A stretch of 64,000 bases of DNA from Semisulcospira habei. Taxonomy: Eukaryota > Mollusca > Gastropoda > Semisulcospiridae. Below are positions 1 through 10,892 of the stretch, piece by piece. Numbering within the stretch: the stretch's first letter is position 1; each line of letters begins with the position of its first letter. The stretch covers positions 164,281,669-164,345,668 of the forward strand of contig BTPG01000004.1 in assembly GCA_036245525.1 (NCBI GenBank), given 5' to 3'. Below the pieces are notes generated by a model. That model worked only from the letters and a program-made list of their open reading frames with translations, was not told the DNA's origin and searched no databases. The translations under genes were made by a program, and so were the position numbers.

Positions 1-2125
1 TTGGTGCGGGGGATGTGGAGGCGGAGAGGGTCGGAGGCGGAGCGGAGGGAGCGGGGAGGAGTGTAGGGGTGAAGTAAGTTTGAGAGATAGGCGGGAGCGC
101 AGTTGTTCAGGGATTTGTAGCAGAGAGACAGACTCTTGTATTGGATGCGTTGGGGGATGGGGAGCCAGTGAAGGAGTATGAGCAGGGGAGTGATGTGGTC
201 GGATTTTTTCTTTCTGAGGACGAGGCGGGCAGCATTGTTCTAGACGCGCTGGAGAGTGAAAGTGGTGGAGTGAGTCAGGCCGGAAAGGAGAGAGTTGCAG
301 TAGTCGATGCGAGATAGGATGAGAGAAACAGCAAGTTTGGTGGCAGCTTCGGTAGTGAGGTATTTTCTGATCTCACTGATGCGGCGGAGGTGGAAGTAGC
401 ATGCCAGGGCCGTGGCGGAGACGAAGCTGGTCATGGAAAGAGAGGAATCGAGGATAACGCCGAGGTTTTTGGCCGAGTCAGAGAGGGAGATGGGGGTGCT
501 GTCGAGTTGAAGGTGGAGGGAGGGAGCGAGCTGGGAAAGTTTCTGGCAAGTGCCTACCAGCATGGCTTCCGTTTTGTCGTCATTCAGTTTAAGCTTGTTT
601 GCTGTCATCCAGTTTTTCACGTCTTCGTAGCAGTCAGCCGTGTGAGTCAGTAGTGACTGAGTGTTGTCGAGTTTGTCTTTGTCTAGTAGTTGTGAGTCGT
701 CAGCGTACAGGTGGTAGTGTATGTGGTGAGACTGGATGATGTTGGACAGGGGAGAGGTGTAGAGTGTGAAAAGGACCGGGCCCAGGACGGACCCCTGTGG
801 AACTCCGCAGGAGAGCGTGACTGGGTTGGAGGAGACGCCGTCGATGGTGACGGACTGCTGTCTGTCGGACAGGTAGGAGAGAAACCAGGAGTGGGCAGAG
901 TCAGTGATGCCAAAGGAGTGGTGAAGGCGGTGGAGGAGGATAGAGTGGTCTATGGTGTCGAAGGCGGCAGAGAGATCGAGCAGCGTAAGAAGGGAGATGT
1001 TGCCCGAGTCGGTGGAGAGGAGCAGGTCGTTTAAGATATGTAGAAGGGCTGTTTCAGTGCTGTGATGTTTGCGATAGGCAGACTGGAAGGGACTGAGGAT
1101 TTTGTTGTCGGCGAGGTGGAGGTTGAGCTGGTTGAGAACGACCTTCTCAAGAAGCTTGGACAGGAAAGAGAGAGTGGAGACTGGGCGATAGTTTTTGAGT
1201 TCGTTTGGGCCGAGGTTGTGTTTTTTTTTTTTAGGAGAGGACGGACGATGGCGGACTTGAAGATATCAGGGACGGAGCCGTTCTCTAGAGATGTGTTGAT
1301 GATGTCGGTAATGAATGGCAGAAGTTTTGGAAGGCCGTCCCGGTAGAGAGAAGCTGGGAGAGGGTCTAGTTCGCAGGTTTTGAGAGGCATGGACTTTATG
1401 GTCTTGAGGACTTCGTCCTGAGAGACGGGCCGGAAGGACGAGAGGGGGGTGCCGGAAAAGGGGGTGTCGGGAGGGCAAGGCGGAGAAGGCAGAGTGTCGA
1501 GTGTGTTGCGCAGAGTTTGGATTTTGTCGGAAAAAATAGTTGGAAAAAGCGGACGGGAGTTCATCTTTGCTGTGTGTGTTGGGGAGAGGAGAGTATTTAG
1601 AAATGCCTAGGAGTGTGTTCATGGTAGCGTAGAGGGTTTTGGAAGAAGTGGATTCCAGGATTTTGTTTTGAAGGTGTTTACGTTTGGAGTCGGAGATCAT
1701 TCTGCAGACTTTTGATCTAGTTGTTTGGAAGATCTGCCTGTGAACGGTGAGGTCAGATGAGCGCCAGCGGCGTTTCGCTTGTCGGTGCTCGCGCTTGGCC
1801 TCAGCTATGTCGTCAGTGAGCCAGGGGGAGGGGGGTCGGTTCGGTATGGAGCAGGTGGTGACAGGTGCATGGGTGTCTAGAAGTTTTCGAAGGGAGGAGT
1901 TGAAATGGGATGCAAGATCAGGAGAGGAGGAGGGGTCCAGGAGAAGGTCGACAGCTTCGTCGAAGAAGCTCTCTCGGTTGACAGATTTTAGTTTGCGACA
2001 AGAGACCAGGAGCTTGGTTTTTTTTCGGGGGAGGTAGGTTGAAGGAGACGAGAATAGCGAGGTGGTCGGAGGGAAGCACAGAGGAGGTGTCAGAGTCGAG
2101 AAAGAGTTGATCGAATACAACTTTT
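1..2125 (-). pseudogene. LINE (L2/CR1/Jockey-type) endonuclease end plus reverse transcriptase, broken
   Basis: Reading the minus strand gives, in order, the end of an AP-like endonuclease (SDHLAIL near 2050), the linker, and a reverse transcriptase with a KTCELDPLP block (near 1370), AFDTIDHS (near 950), CGVPQGSVLGP (near 790) and the catalytic YADD at 696-707, followed by the thumb and C-terminal part. The element would copy its own RNA into DNA at a nicked chromosomal site. It is dead. The frame shifts at the T8 run near 2020, near 1550 and at the T-run near 1220-1231, and a stop lies at 240. The 5' end is lost inside the endonuclease, close to a GT/GA microsatellite, and the 3' end runs out of the window. 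Clade assignment within the CR1/L2/Jockey group is uncertain. Plus-strand frames here are shadows. Confidence 0.9.
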
Positions 2126-2169
2126 CAAGAACTGCTGAAATACTGAGGCGCGCTCAATCTTCAATTACG

Positions 2170-2284
<115 letters not shown>

Positions 2285-2546
2285 TTCTGATGGCGTTTTC
2301 TCATTTTATCTGATGGAGTTTTCTCATTTCACCCCGGGCAGCCCAAAGAGAACCTACGAGTGACTTTACAAGCTGAGTTTTTTTCCCTATTAACGCCTGT
2401 TTACTTTGCATGTCCTTCGCTGAGTAGAGAACCCTTGTCTGATCACGAGTCAAGTGTTTCCCTTTCACGCCGGGCACAGCACGTCAACAAGCTCGCATCA
2501 GCATTACCTGTCAAGCACTACATGCATTCCGCCTCGGCGATGGATC

Positions 2547-2614
2547 AGTTCAAGGGTAGTGCCAGATTAGATTGGCGCCTTGGCGCCAAGCTAATCTGGC
2601 ACTACCCTTGAACT
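2547..2614. mobile_element. Family A hairpin core
   Basis: A near-perfect 33-bp inverted repeat centred on GGCGCC-TT-GGCGCC. The left arm reads GGTAGTGCC and the right arm GGCACTACC, a paired variant relative to other copies. I did not find TTAA ends close by. Confidence 0.85.
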
Positions 2615-3456
2615 ATTCCGGCCAGTCCACATAGTCTCACTGAAGAGTAGGCGCTGGAATGAGTGAAAGAAGTCACTACAAGAACCAGGGAAGAGTGTCG
2701 GCTCTATCAAGACCTCACAAAATACAACATAGCAGAAGCTGCAGTGTGCGAGAACACTCGAGTTTATGCCAGCAGTCCACAAGCACGCAGCTCTTACCAA
2801 GTAAGCTACCGGTCCTCGGGCCTACGTCCGCTGCAGTACTGAGGCCCGCGCATAAGGCCGATGTCAGCCTGGAGGTCTTTTCAGCGCGTTTACTGGCGAA
2901 GAGCACCGGCATAGGCGGGCAATCAGCTGTTCAAGACACTGTTGGAAAGTCCTTTGAATGACATCAAGACAACAGCACGGTAACAACAGGCGACTATCCC
3001 AATAATCAAGTCAAGACTCAGGAGGCAAAGATATACAGTGTTCGTGTTAGAGCTTTTGACAAGCAGTATTTTCTTTCAGTAGCATCTGGCCAAAATAGCG
3101 CCTGTCCTCAAAATCGGCAAACCAAAATCAGTTCATTGCACATTCCGGTATTCAACAGCTTTCACGTGATCCCTACCTCCGCACTCAGTACTCATTTCTA
3201 TTTTCTGATCGGTATCGCCTATCGGCTGCTACTTTAATTCCGGTATTTGTCTTCAACAACCGAGAATGACCGGTCCACATGAACACTGTTCTACACACCG
3301 AAGATCTGGAGACGCGCGGAACAAGGTCCACGTAGCCCTTCACACGCTAGTCGAACGCATCAGGCAAAGCGGGCGTTATGTAGAGATTAAATTATTTTCC
3401 AGATACAAAATAAAGCACTTGCGAACATCTCTGCCGATAAAATGCTCGCTGAAACT
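2615..3456. other. Unassigned stretch with one family F palindrome
   Basis: I see no gene here. Positions 2817-2848 hold a short palindrome starting CGGGCCT and ending AGGCCCG, resembling family F. The rest is unrecognised unique-looking DNA. Confidence 0.5.
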
Positions 3457-3585
3457 CCCGTTAAGCAAAATTAATCACTCGTACTCAGTTCGACCGATAA
3501 AATGCGAGCTGTAGCTTTGCCTTTCCTGTAGCTCTCGTTTTATCGGTCGAACTGAGTACGAGTGATTTATTTTGCCGCCTAACGG
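3457..3585. repeat. Imperfect hairpin with arms of about 55 bp
   Basis: The left arm contains CACTCGTACTCAGTTCGACC. The right arm contains its complement after a spacer of about 20 bp. The arms extend outward through CCGTTAAGC and GCCTAACGG. It probably is a non-autonomous foldback element; no other copy was seen in the window. Confidence 0.8.
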
Positions 3586-3952
3586 GGGGTCAGGCATAAT
3601 TTAGTTTATTTATAGGACGGATATTGAAACGGTATTAACCTCACAGTCAACATATTCAGACGAACTGAACCACGGCCAGTATATAAAGAGTCTACACATT
3701 TAATAAAGGCCGGGTTCAAACCTTTCACCCAGTCTGGAACAACGGATCGGAGCTCTATCACCAGCGTCTCCCCAGTCCTTTGACTACTGACAAGAAACAG
3801 TCCTGAGGGTGAAAGACACCAACAAATCAGATTGAAAAGAAGTACTGTGGACTTTGCTAGTGTTCTTTTGTCCATGGACAAACAAAGCACCGCGGCGTCC
3901 TGGCAAGAACTGAAACACATATACAAGCGGCAGACAACAAAGAACTGGGGCC

Positions 3953-4055
3953 AGCTGCATGAGTAAGCTAGTCCTGCGCCAGCCACTAAGCAAGGGTCTC
4001 CGCTATGGCGAAGCCCCTTGCTTACTAAGTCGCTGGCGCAGGACTAAGCTCACTC
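3953..4055. mobile_element. Family C palindrome, copy 1
   Basis: A hairpin built from CTGCATGAG, AGTCCTGCGCCAGCCACTAAG and their complements around a short apex. It shares arms with the copies at 11730, 14416 and 39205. This copy is less symmetric near the apex than the others. Confidence 0.85.
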
Positions 4056-4433
4056 TGTGGTCCTTTCTTGAATGCAGCCTGGCACAAACAAGTATAATCC
4101 GGTTTGTTCGGGACAGTTCTGCCCAGTCACAAACAGTAAGTCCACTGTCTGTGAAAACAAGATTTTCAGTATAATACAAAAAGGGACTTCCTGTCGCTAT
4201 GCTTCACGGGGCAGAAACGGCCTCAGTCTCAGGCTTCATTTAAGTTTACCCCAAAAGCTGCCCAAACTTTTCTGGGAGAACAATTAAATTCCCGCCAAAC
4301 CTCCTTGGAAGACGCGCAGCCCCGGTCAAACTGTAAGCGGTTGGCTCTGAACAAAAGATGTTTTTCAAGAGACGTCTAATGGTTCTACTGGGGCTTTCGC
4401 GGCTATTTTATCCTGAACTAAAACTAAAATATT

Positions 4434-4595
4434 CGTGTTACATCGAAACAGAAAGACAGCCGTGCCTTCGTATATAACTTTCATTCAGTATTCATGTCTG
4501 AGGTTTCTTTTCCACTGCCAGACAACACCTACTGAAACTGTCTGTGTTACATCGAAACAGAAAGACAGCCATGCTTTAGTATGTAACCGACATTC
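4434..4595. repeat. Two-copy direct repeat of about 106 bp period
   Basis: GTTACATCGAAACAGAAAGACAGCC occurs at about 4436 and again at about 4542, each followed by similar sequence ending in CATTCAGTA. The surrounding 4060-4640 region holds no gene that I can support. Confidence 0.75.
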
Positions 4596-4640
4596 AGTAG
4601 ACTGGAAACTGAGACCGCGAGAGTTCAAGGGTAATAAGAA

Positions 4641-4660
4641 TAATGATGATGATGATGATG

Positions 4661-4735
<75 letters not shown>
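4641..4735. repeat. (GAT)n-(AAT)n microsatellite, probable LINE tail
   Basis: About 95 bp of GAT then AAT repeats. Because a minus-strand LINE end lies directly to the right, this is most simply the 3' tail repeat of that LINE read from the other strand. Confidence 0.9.
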
Positions 4736-5290
4736 TATATTTTTAAGACGCCAATACTTTCGATAAAAAAGCTCTAGGCTCCGGACAAATGACATACTAA
4801 CATATATACACCTTGCATCCTACAACACACATATATATATATATATATTCCCTAACGTACACACTCACGCAACAAGATATACAATAAAAAAAAAAAATAA
4901 CAAAATGGACACACCGACAGAAAATGCTCACACACAAAAAGACATACGGGTACCATAAAACTAATAAAGGATACACTAGACAACTCTCACTGACAACGAA
5001 ATGTTGACAAAAAAAGAGAATTATAACAGTGAATGCATCTTTACAGAAATAAATGCGACTTTTATGGCTGCCGGAAATTATTGGCTGAATCAAAATGTCT
5101 GAGGAACTGTGGGAGTTTATTCCAAAGAAATGGTCCTTGGTATGAGAAAGACCTCTCGCCAAAAGACTTCACTCACAGTCGGAAAGCGTAATTGTTTTGT
5201 GTCTGCTGAGGAACGGAGCTGTCTTGAAGGTGTGTACAAATGAAGAAGCTCAGAAAGCTAGACAGGGCCAGTAGAGGAAGACCTTTGCCT
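4736..5290 (-). pseudogene. LINE 3' fragment (reverse transcriptase C-terminus and 3' UTR)
   Basis: On the minus strand, from about 5260 down to 5030, the translation gives LHLYTPSRQLRSSAD, then RSFSYQGPFLWNKLPQFLR. This is the conserved C-terminal block that follows the reverse transcriptase in CR1/L2-type LINEs. A stop and a frameshift follow. The rest is AT-rich 3' UTR ending in the AAT tail. The element is heavily 5'-truncated. Confidence 0.75.
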
Positions 5291-5303
5291 TTGAGAGAGT
5301 GCC

Positions 5304-5338
5304 TTTGCGCCAAGCTAATCTGGCACTATCCTTGAACT
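5304..5338. mobile_element. Family A right half-hairpin
   Basis: Only one arm of core A is present (GCGCCAAGCTAATCTGGCAC then CTTGAACT). The other arm is missing, so this is a broken copy. Confidence 0.8.
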
Positions 5339-5641
5339 GATCCATCTCAATGTTTTCCAACTCATTGGCCCTGTGTTGTCTGGCAATGCAACATGTGGAA
5401 AACAGATAAACAGCATGCATCCTGTGTTATTCACAGAATGTTGAAGGTTGTCGGCAATCACGAGGAAGAAGAGGAATACTGACAGTCCCTGGACTGAACT
5501 CCGAAGTACGAACGGCCTTGCTTCCTTCACGTTTCGTCTCAATGGCAGCAATATTTCACACTTCCACGCCATGCCTTCTTATGACGAAACCCCTCAACAC
5601 ACCTCACATCTGAGGTACAGCTGCAACAGCGGTCTAACCCT

Positions 5642-5706
5642 CAAGAGGCATAGATTCTCATGGGCACCTGCAGCCGCAGGGGCCCATGAGAATCTATGCC
5701 TCTTGC
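5642..5706. mobile_element. Family B hairpin core
   Basis: The arms read CAAGAGGCATAGATTCTCAT and ATGAGAATCTATGCCTCTTG with a GC-rich apex. The arm variant (ATTCTC and GAGAAT) is paired. Nothing else was recognised between 5707 and 6326. Confidence 0.88.
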
Positions 5707-6326
5707 AGATAGAACGACGTTCAGTACTGATGGGCGGTTTCAGCGGGCTTTGCCCCCTCTCTGCCAAAAGCATGAATTTGCTCGGCAGCAACTGTCATGG
5801 CCGCTGTGAGTTCGCTATGATCTCACTTGGGCAGTGTCTGCATGAACTGGCTGTCAGTAAAAAAGATAACTCATTCAAGGTGTCCAGCATCAATAGTTGC
5901 GAAAGCGTCGTATAGCGTTGCCGGCGGTGATGCAGCCGGACGCCTTGAATGAGCTTACAGCCTTGACAACTTTACGCTGAAGTCAGTTCTCAGTGGTGAT
6001 GTTGGAAAAATATCATTACTGCAGTAAACCAAAATTTGGTCGGACCCTGTCTTCCTGTGATGGTGATGTGTATTTAGACTCTGCAAAAAAAGAACTGTCG
6101 GGGGTTTCCTTTGTAACTGAGCATGACGTCTTGGTGTTGTTGGGATCTACAGAGACCCAGAAAGACTCCGAGGACGCCGATATTGTCGGGCCAGCTCGGC
6201 CTGAGGACTAGCGTTTACTGAGGTAGGCTCCGCCATGTCAATGTCGTGGCTGCGAAAAGCGCCGTCTCCTGACTCTACTGAGGTGGACATGAACGGCGAG
6301 GTCACAACCCAGCAAGCAAAGGTCCT

Positions 6327-6354
6327 CGGGCCCACGGCGGCCGCGGTGGGCCCG
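6327..6354. mobile_element. Family F GC-rich palindrome
   Basis: A 28-bp near-perfect palindrome runs from CGGGCCCAC to GTGGGCCCG around GGCGGCCGC. It is preceded by AAGGTCCT, the same flank as the copy at 19414. Confidence 0.75.
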
Positions 6355-6789
6355 AATACGTTTTACAACTGGGGAAAAGAAGCCAAAGTTATTACAAACC
6401 AAAACGGAAAACCTGCTCAGTGATATTTCTCAAACGAGATCACAGTCATACTCGTGTAGAGAGATCTATTGTAGCGAGCTTTGAATAAAAACTCGTGTTG
6501 GGATCAGCGGGACAAATCCTGTCTGTTTTCTAGAGGTCTTTGTCGGAGCTCTTTCTACAGCCGGCCCCCATCCCACACTTCATCCCCCGTCATAATCCAT
6601 AACTCAAAGCAATATCGACCCTGCAGAGACGTAATTTTACAGAAAGCCAAGCTCGGCCAGGCGGAGGACGTAAGAAATATAAAAATATGAAATATGTATT
6701 ACAAAATCCTCTATAGGAGATAAATAACAGCATACACAGCGAATGGAGCTAGACTGTACAAGGACATATATCCTTCAGAACATAAAGGT

Positions 6790-6912
6790 GACTGTCAAGC
6801 GTGTGACATGCAGAGAAGAACCCGACGGAGAAAGAAACACGCTTAGAAATGACAGTTACAACACAGTTTATTAATATTTCGGACAGATCTGCCCATGGAT
6901 TCTGTGTGGTGC
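6790..6912. repeat. Single arm related to the hairpin at 51644-51913
   Basis: GACGGAGAAAGAAACACGCT and TTATTAATATTTCGG match one arm of the large hairpin near 51.7 kb. Only one arm is present here. Confidence 0.65.
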
Positions 6913-7139
6913 AGTCGAAGACACTGTTCTTTGGAGTAGTTCCCACTCGACCACCTCTAGTCGAAATAGATGCCTTAGCGTCTGAACATTGACATCACTG
7001 GGAACTCACGCACACTTCATGACTGTCGTACCTTTGGCGGGCGTCTGTCACTAACACACCGTGCCCCCGTGCCAGAGGGATCGGCCATGATAGATCAATG
7101 GCAGTGCCAGACAAGCTAATCTGGCATTAACTCACTTAA

Positions 7140-7361
7140 TTAACCCGTTCAGTGCCAGCAGACGCAGACTGCATGCGTTTCTGCAATCTTCATTACTGAG
7201 TTCAAGGCCAAAACTCCTAGATGTCTCAGGAACATGGATTCAAAGTGGTATCAGCAATAGGCATAGATCTTCATGAGCCCCCGCAGTTGCGGGGGCTCAT
7301 GAAGATCTATACTTCTTGCAGTTTGGTGGTGTTCCAATTTTTTCGGCACTAAACGGGTTAA
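7140..7361. mobile_element. Complete family B element with TTAA ends
   Basis: It begins TTAACCCGTTCAGTGCC and ends CACTAAACGGGTTAA, giving short inverted ends with TTAA on both sides. The central hairpin (7253-7320) has arms CATAGATCTTCATGAGCCCC and the complement. About 222 bp; no coding capacity. Confidence 0.88.
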
Positions 7362-7709
7362 ACTATCTCCCACAAGGCGCCTGTTCTGTCTTCAGAGTGA
7401 ATGAATGTATTAGATCAGCGCACGGGGCGATAACATTTCTTACAACCGGTTTTTTTTTTCAGTCACAAACACCAGGCCAACATAGCGCCTGTTCTCAAAA
7501 CTAGTAAACTGAAATCGGTTTATTGTGGATTCCGGTATTCTTCAACAATTTGCAGTCACGGTATTTTTCTTTTCTGATCGATAGCGTCAACCGGTTGCTA
7601 CTTCATTCCGATGTTCCTTCAAAAACCGGTTCAATACCGATGAATACCGGTTAACCTCAACACTGTAATTAACCGTTTCCTATCAACTCCACAGCCAGAT
7701 ACTTCACCC
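7362..7709. other. No gene seen
   Basis: AT-rich sequence with CCGGT-containing motifs repeated loosely (near 7445, 7500-7660). It resembles the 3050-3270 region (GCGCCTGTTCTCAAAA and TCCGGTATTC in both), so both are probably copies of one dispersed repeat. Confidence 0.5.
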
Positions 7710-7910
7710 TAAAACCCCTTCACTGCCGAGAAAAGGTGAACACCACCCAACTGCAAGAGGCATAGATCCTCATGAGCCCCCGCAGTTGCGGGGGCTCATG
7801 AGGATCTATGCCTCTTGCTGAGACCACTTTGTGTCCGTGTTCCTTGGGCGGGCTGAATGAACAAAGACCTCTAAAACAAGATGTGTGTGCACTGTCAGGG
7901 AAGGGGTTAA
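7710..7910. mobile_element. Family B element, left end degraded
   Basis: The left end CCCCTTCACTGCCGAG lacks an exact TTAA; the right end is AAGGGGTTAA. The core at 7753-7818 is a perfect hairpin (ATAGATCCTCATGAGCCCCC and the complement). Confidence 0.87.
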
Positions 7911-8109
7911 CTCATGCCATGCGTGCCGCACCCGAATACTGACGCGGCCAGTAAAAGAACAACAGCGTGTGCAGCACGAATCGAACGTGTCAAGAATGGC
8001 ATCAACTCAGTGCCGCACAAGTGGATATGAACGGAGTCAGCACCTCAGGGCCAGCGCCTCATTGACAGGGGCCATCACCGCATGATCTGACTCCGTGAGC
8101 AGAAGGTCT

Positions 8110-8172
8110 TCGGGCAAAGTCGGCCGCAGTGGGCCCGCTTACAGCGGGCCGCATGCGGCCGACTTATGTCCG
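8110..8172. mobile_element. Family F hairpin
   Basis: The arms contain AAGTCGGCCGCA and TGCGGCCGACTT, flanked by CGGGCA and TGTCCG. GC-rich, about 60 bp. Confidence 0.75.
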
Positions 8173-8424
8173 ATGGTACTTAGCGCGTGCGCTCTGGAAC
8201 TTAGTGACCGGACTGCGGGTGGCAGGTTGTGCTGGTTTTGAGGGCGATGATCGGTAAATTACAATCTCCACACCGCCAAGCCCCCCCTCCGCCCACCCAC
8301 AACAAGGAATTTGTTATTTCTCAACAGCTGTTACTTTGTCGCCATTACGAATATCCTGTACTGTTATTGCTCTGTTTATAATGTACATGGACTCTCAGTC
8401 CGACGCACACATCCGCCGCGCAGA

Positions 8425-8515
8425 ACTAGAAATACATGCACGCACGCACACACACACGCACGGACGGACGACGGACACAAACACGCGCGAACACGCACAC
8501 ACACACCGACACCGC
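8425..8515. repeat. Imperfect CA/CG-rich simple repeat
   Basis: Interrupted ACGCACAC and GGACGGACG tracts. Short open frames here come only from low complexity. Confidence 0.85.
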
Positions 8516-8591
8516 GTGAGCGAGGTATAAAGGCTGCATTGTCCTGCATAAATAATATCTAATGTATCAAATCAGTGCCGCATGAATAAAG

Positions 8592-8812
8592 TTAACCCTT
8601 ATCATTCGGAATAAACCAGTGTGTGAAATATGTTTGACTAAAATAGTTCAAGGGTAGTGCCAGAATAGATTGGCGCCTCTAGGCGCCAAGCTATTCTGGC
8701 ACTACCCTTGAACTAGAGCCATTGGTCTATATCCTTATCTGTAAGTGCTATAATGTTGCTTGCATATGGCAGTGTACAATTTTGAAGCTTTTAGCCTCAG
8801 TATGAGGGTTAA
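8592..8812. mobile_element. Family A3 element with TTAA ends
   Basis: It begins TTAACCCTTATCATTCGG and ends CAGTATGAGGGTTAA. The A core (8644-8715) carries GGTAGTGCC and GGCACTACC as a matched pair. The outer ends differ from those of A1 elements, although the core is the same. A second copy is at 49635-49861. Confidence 0.88.
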
Positions 8813-9068
8813 ACAGAAACTTACCTTATTGACTCAGCTTAGACGAACCAAGACATCCGCAGAAAACACAAACTATATAATCACACCAAAATTAAACACT
8901 AGAACAATTTTCCTAGACCTCACTCAGTCTGCTTCCCAGGGTACAAAAGTGTCTCCGGATAATTTCTGGAACAAACCGCACCGCTGTATATTTTGTCCAC
9001 TCTTTTGAACACCAAGGCACAACTATTATTTTTCCGGTCTATTTGAGCAAGGTTGAATGTGTACTACA

Positions 9069-9095
9069 TTAACTCATTCGAGACGAACGAGTTAA
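9069..9095. mobile_element. Minimal family E palindrome, 27 bp with both TTAA ends
   Basis: It runs TTAACTCATTCGAGACG to ACGAGTTAA. It has the outer termini of family E but almost no interior, so it looks like an internal deletion product. Confidence 0.65.
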
Positions 9096-9324
9096 TGTCG
9101 GTATTTTCCACACGACGTACTGTATAATGTTCTCCCCCAAGCGTGCAAGAAACCCGCCCGTTAACAAAGCTAGCGAGGCAGGAGGGCTGGTGGGACCACT
9201 GACTATGAGAGTGTCGAGTGGTAGTTGTGCCGTGCGCTGACGATGATGCCGATGCAGCCACCAAAACTGCGAGCGGCCGGTGCGGTCGTGGCGGAGTCGT
9301 TTGCGAGTGCACGCTTCTCACCTG

Positions 9325-9405
9325 CAAGTGGCACAGATGCTCATGGCTAGGGCGTAGATTCTCATAAGCCCCTGCACATGCAACCGAGGGGCTCATGAGA
9401 ATGCA
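9325..9405. mobile_element. Degenerate family B hairpin
   Basis: CGTAGATTCTCATAAGCCCC and GGGGCTCATGAGAATGCACG form imperfect arms. Termini are not recognisable. Confidence 0.6.
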
Positions 9406-9445
9406 CGCGCAGTTCTAAACATTGTGTGTAGATCTACGTGCCCAT

Positions 9446-9662
9446 TTAACACATTCTACTCCAGAACCGAAAACCCCCACAATTTGAAGTTGCCATCTGA
9501 AGGACTGAATTGCAATATTCTAGAGACAGATCGAGCTTGATAGTTCAAGGGTGGTGCCAGAATAGCTTGGCGCCTATGGGCGCCGAGCAATTCTGGCACC
9601 ACCCGTAAACTATCATGCTCGATCCATGTCTTGCTGTGGTGTGTCGGGGCTGAATGACTTAA
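9446..9662. mobile_element. Family A1 element with TTAA ends
   Basis: It starts TTAACACATTCTACTCCAG and ends GGGGCTGAATGACTTAA. The hairpin extends from GATCGAGC to GCTCGATC (9529-9626), longer than the basic core. The arms are slightly decayed (CCCGTAAAC instead of CCCTTGAAC). Confidence 0.85.
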
Positions 9663-10035
9663 AATCAGTAATAATTATGCCGATTTATAAAACATGTGAA
9701 CCTCAGACTTGCCTTGAAAGCTTGGAGAGAAGAACATGTACATCTGTCTTTATCTGTCAGAGGAGATGAGAGGGGGGGGGGGGGGTGAATGTACAACTCG
9801 GGGTTCGTTGAGTGTGAGGGGAGGTGAGGGTGGTGTGGTGTTGTGGTGGTGGTCTCTCTCTCACCTCGCGTGGGAGTTGTGTTTTTACTCTTGCTGCTGA
9901 TACCAAGTGTCCTCCATCCCCTCTGTCTTTCTTTCATGTATTGTTATGTCTTCTCCCTCCCCGCCTTCACTAGCTGTTTGTTTGTGGTTATTTTCCTTCA
10001 CGGCAGGTGCAAAAATGGCGTGGTCTCTGATCGTG

Positions 10036-10263
10036 TTAACCCCTTCACTGCCGAGAAAACGCGAACGCGATGCAACTGCAAGAGGCATAGATCCTCATGA
10101 GCCCCCGCGACTGCGGGGGCTCATGAGGGTCTATGCCTCTTGCTGAAACCACTTTGTATCCATTGTTCTATCCCTGTCCCTTTCTAGTGACGGCTGGGGA
10201 CCTTTCGTGTTCAAAATACGATTTCAAAAACACAGTCTACGTACACAGGCAGTCAAGGGTTAA
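10036..10263. mobile_element. Family B reference-quality element with TTAA ends
   Basis: It begins TTAACCCCTTCACTGCCGAG and ends CAGTCAAGGGTTAA. The core at 10078-10142 is a perfect hairpin. The right flank contains the family-typical ACCACTTTGTATCCA and TTTCAAAAACACAGTCT. About 228 bp. Confidence 0.9.
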
Positions 10264-10295
10264 CACCTCTACCGCTATAAAATACAGTTTCATTG

Positions 10296-10298
<3 letters not shown>

Positions 10299-10362
<64 letters not shown>

Positions 10363-10392
10363 CTCTCCGCGCGCGCGCGGGCGCGCGCGCGG
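10299..10392. repeat. (CT)n followed by alternating GC tract
   Basis: About 65 bp of CT repeats, then CTCTCC and a GCGCGCGCGGGCGCGCGCGC run. The first part can form a purine-pyrimidine triplex; the second is a classic alternating Z-DNA-type sequence. Confidence 0.95.
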
Positions 10393-10791
10393 CAGTTTTG
10401 TTGTTATTTTTGTCCACCATTAGATACCTGTAGCCGCTGAAGGGGAACAGTTGGTGGTGTGGACGGTATGTTATCATGCAGCAACACGACAACCAGGGCG
10501 CCGTGGATTACAGCATCCGCGACTGAAATGGTTGCTGTTGTTGTTGACGACGATGATGATGTGGCGGCGGTTTAGTATGTGCTAGTGGCCGCTGGCCGGT
10601 GATAGTAATAATTATGTTTGGTTCACGTGTGACAGCAAAAGTGGGTCTAGGCTCTGGGCCAAGGGTCATCAGTCTTTCCATCGGCTGTGATCAAACTTTA
10701 CCACTGGCATTTTCTCGGAAAAAAAGTTTACTCTTGTTAATGGGGGATGCGGGTGGGGGGTGAGGCGGGGGGGGGGGGGGCGGGAGGGTGA

Positions 10792-10883
10792 GGGGAAACT
10801 GAAACTGAACTGACTTACGATAACCCCCCTCCCCTTGGGGGGGGGGGGGGAGGGGTATGCCTAAGTCAGTTCAGTTTCAGTTC
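10792..10883. repeat. Palindrome made of ACTGAA-type arms around a C/G-run apex
   Basis: The arms GGGAAACTGAAACTGAACTG and CAGTTCAGTTTCAGTTCCC flank a CCCCTCCCC to GGGGGGAGGGG apex. The AACTGAAACTGAA motif also ends the repeat near 42790, so the arms may be two LINE/SINE tails in inverted orientation. Confidence 0.8.
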
Positions 10884-10892
10884 CCTGGTAAA

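Noticed and set aside
711..1346. Plus-strand frames within the first 2 kb
   Set aside because: They lie opposite the LINE reverse transcriptase and show no motif of their own.
9665..9790. LINE C-terminal fragment on the minus strand (LQAFKASLR)
   Set aside because: Too short, and the rest of the frame is low complexity.
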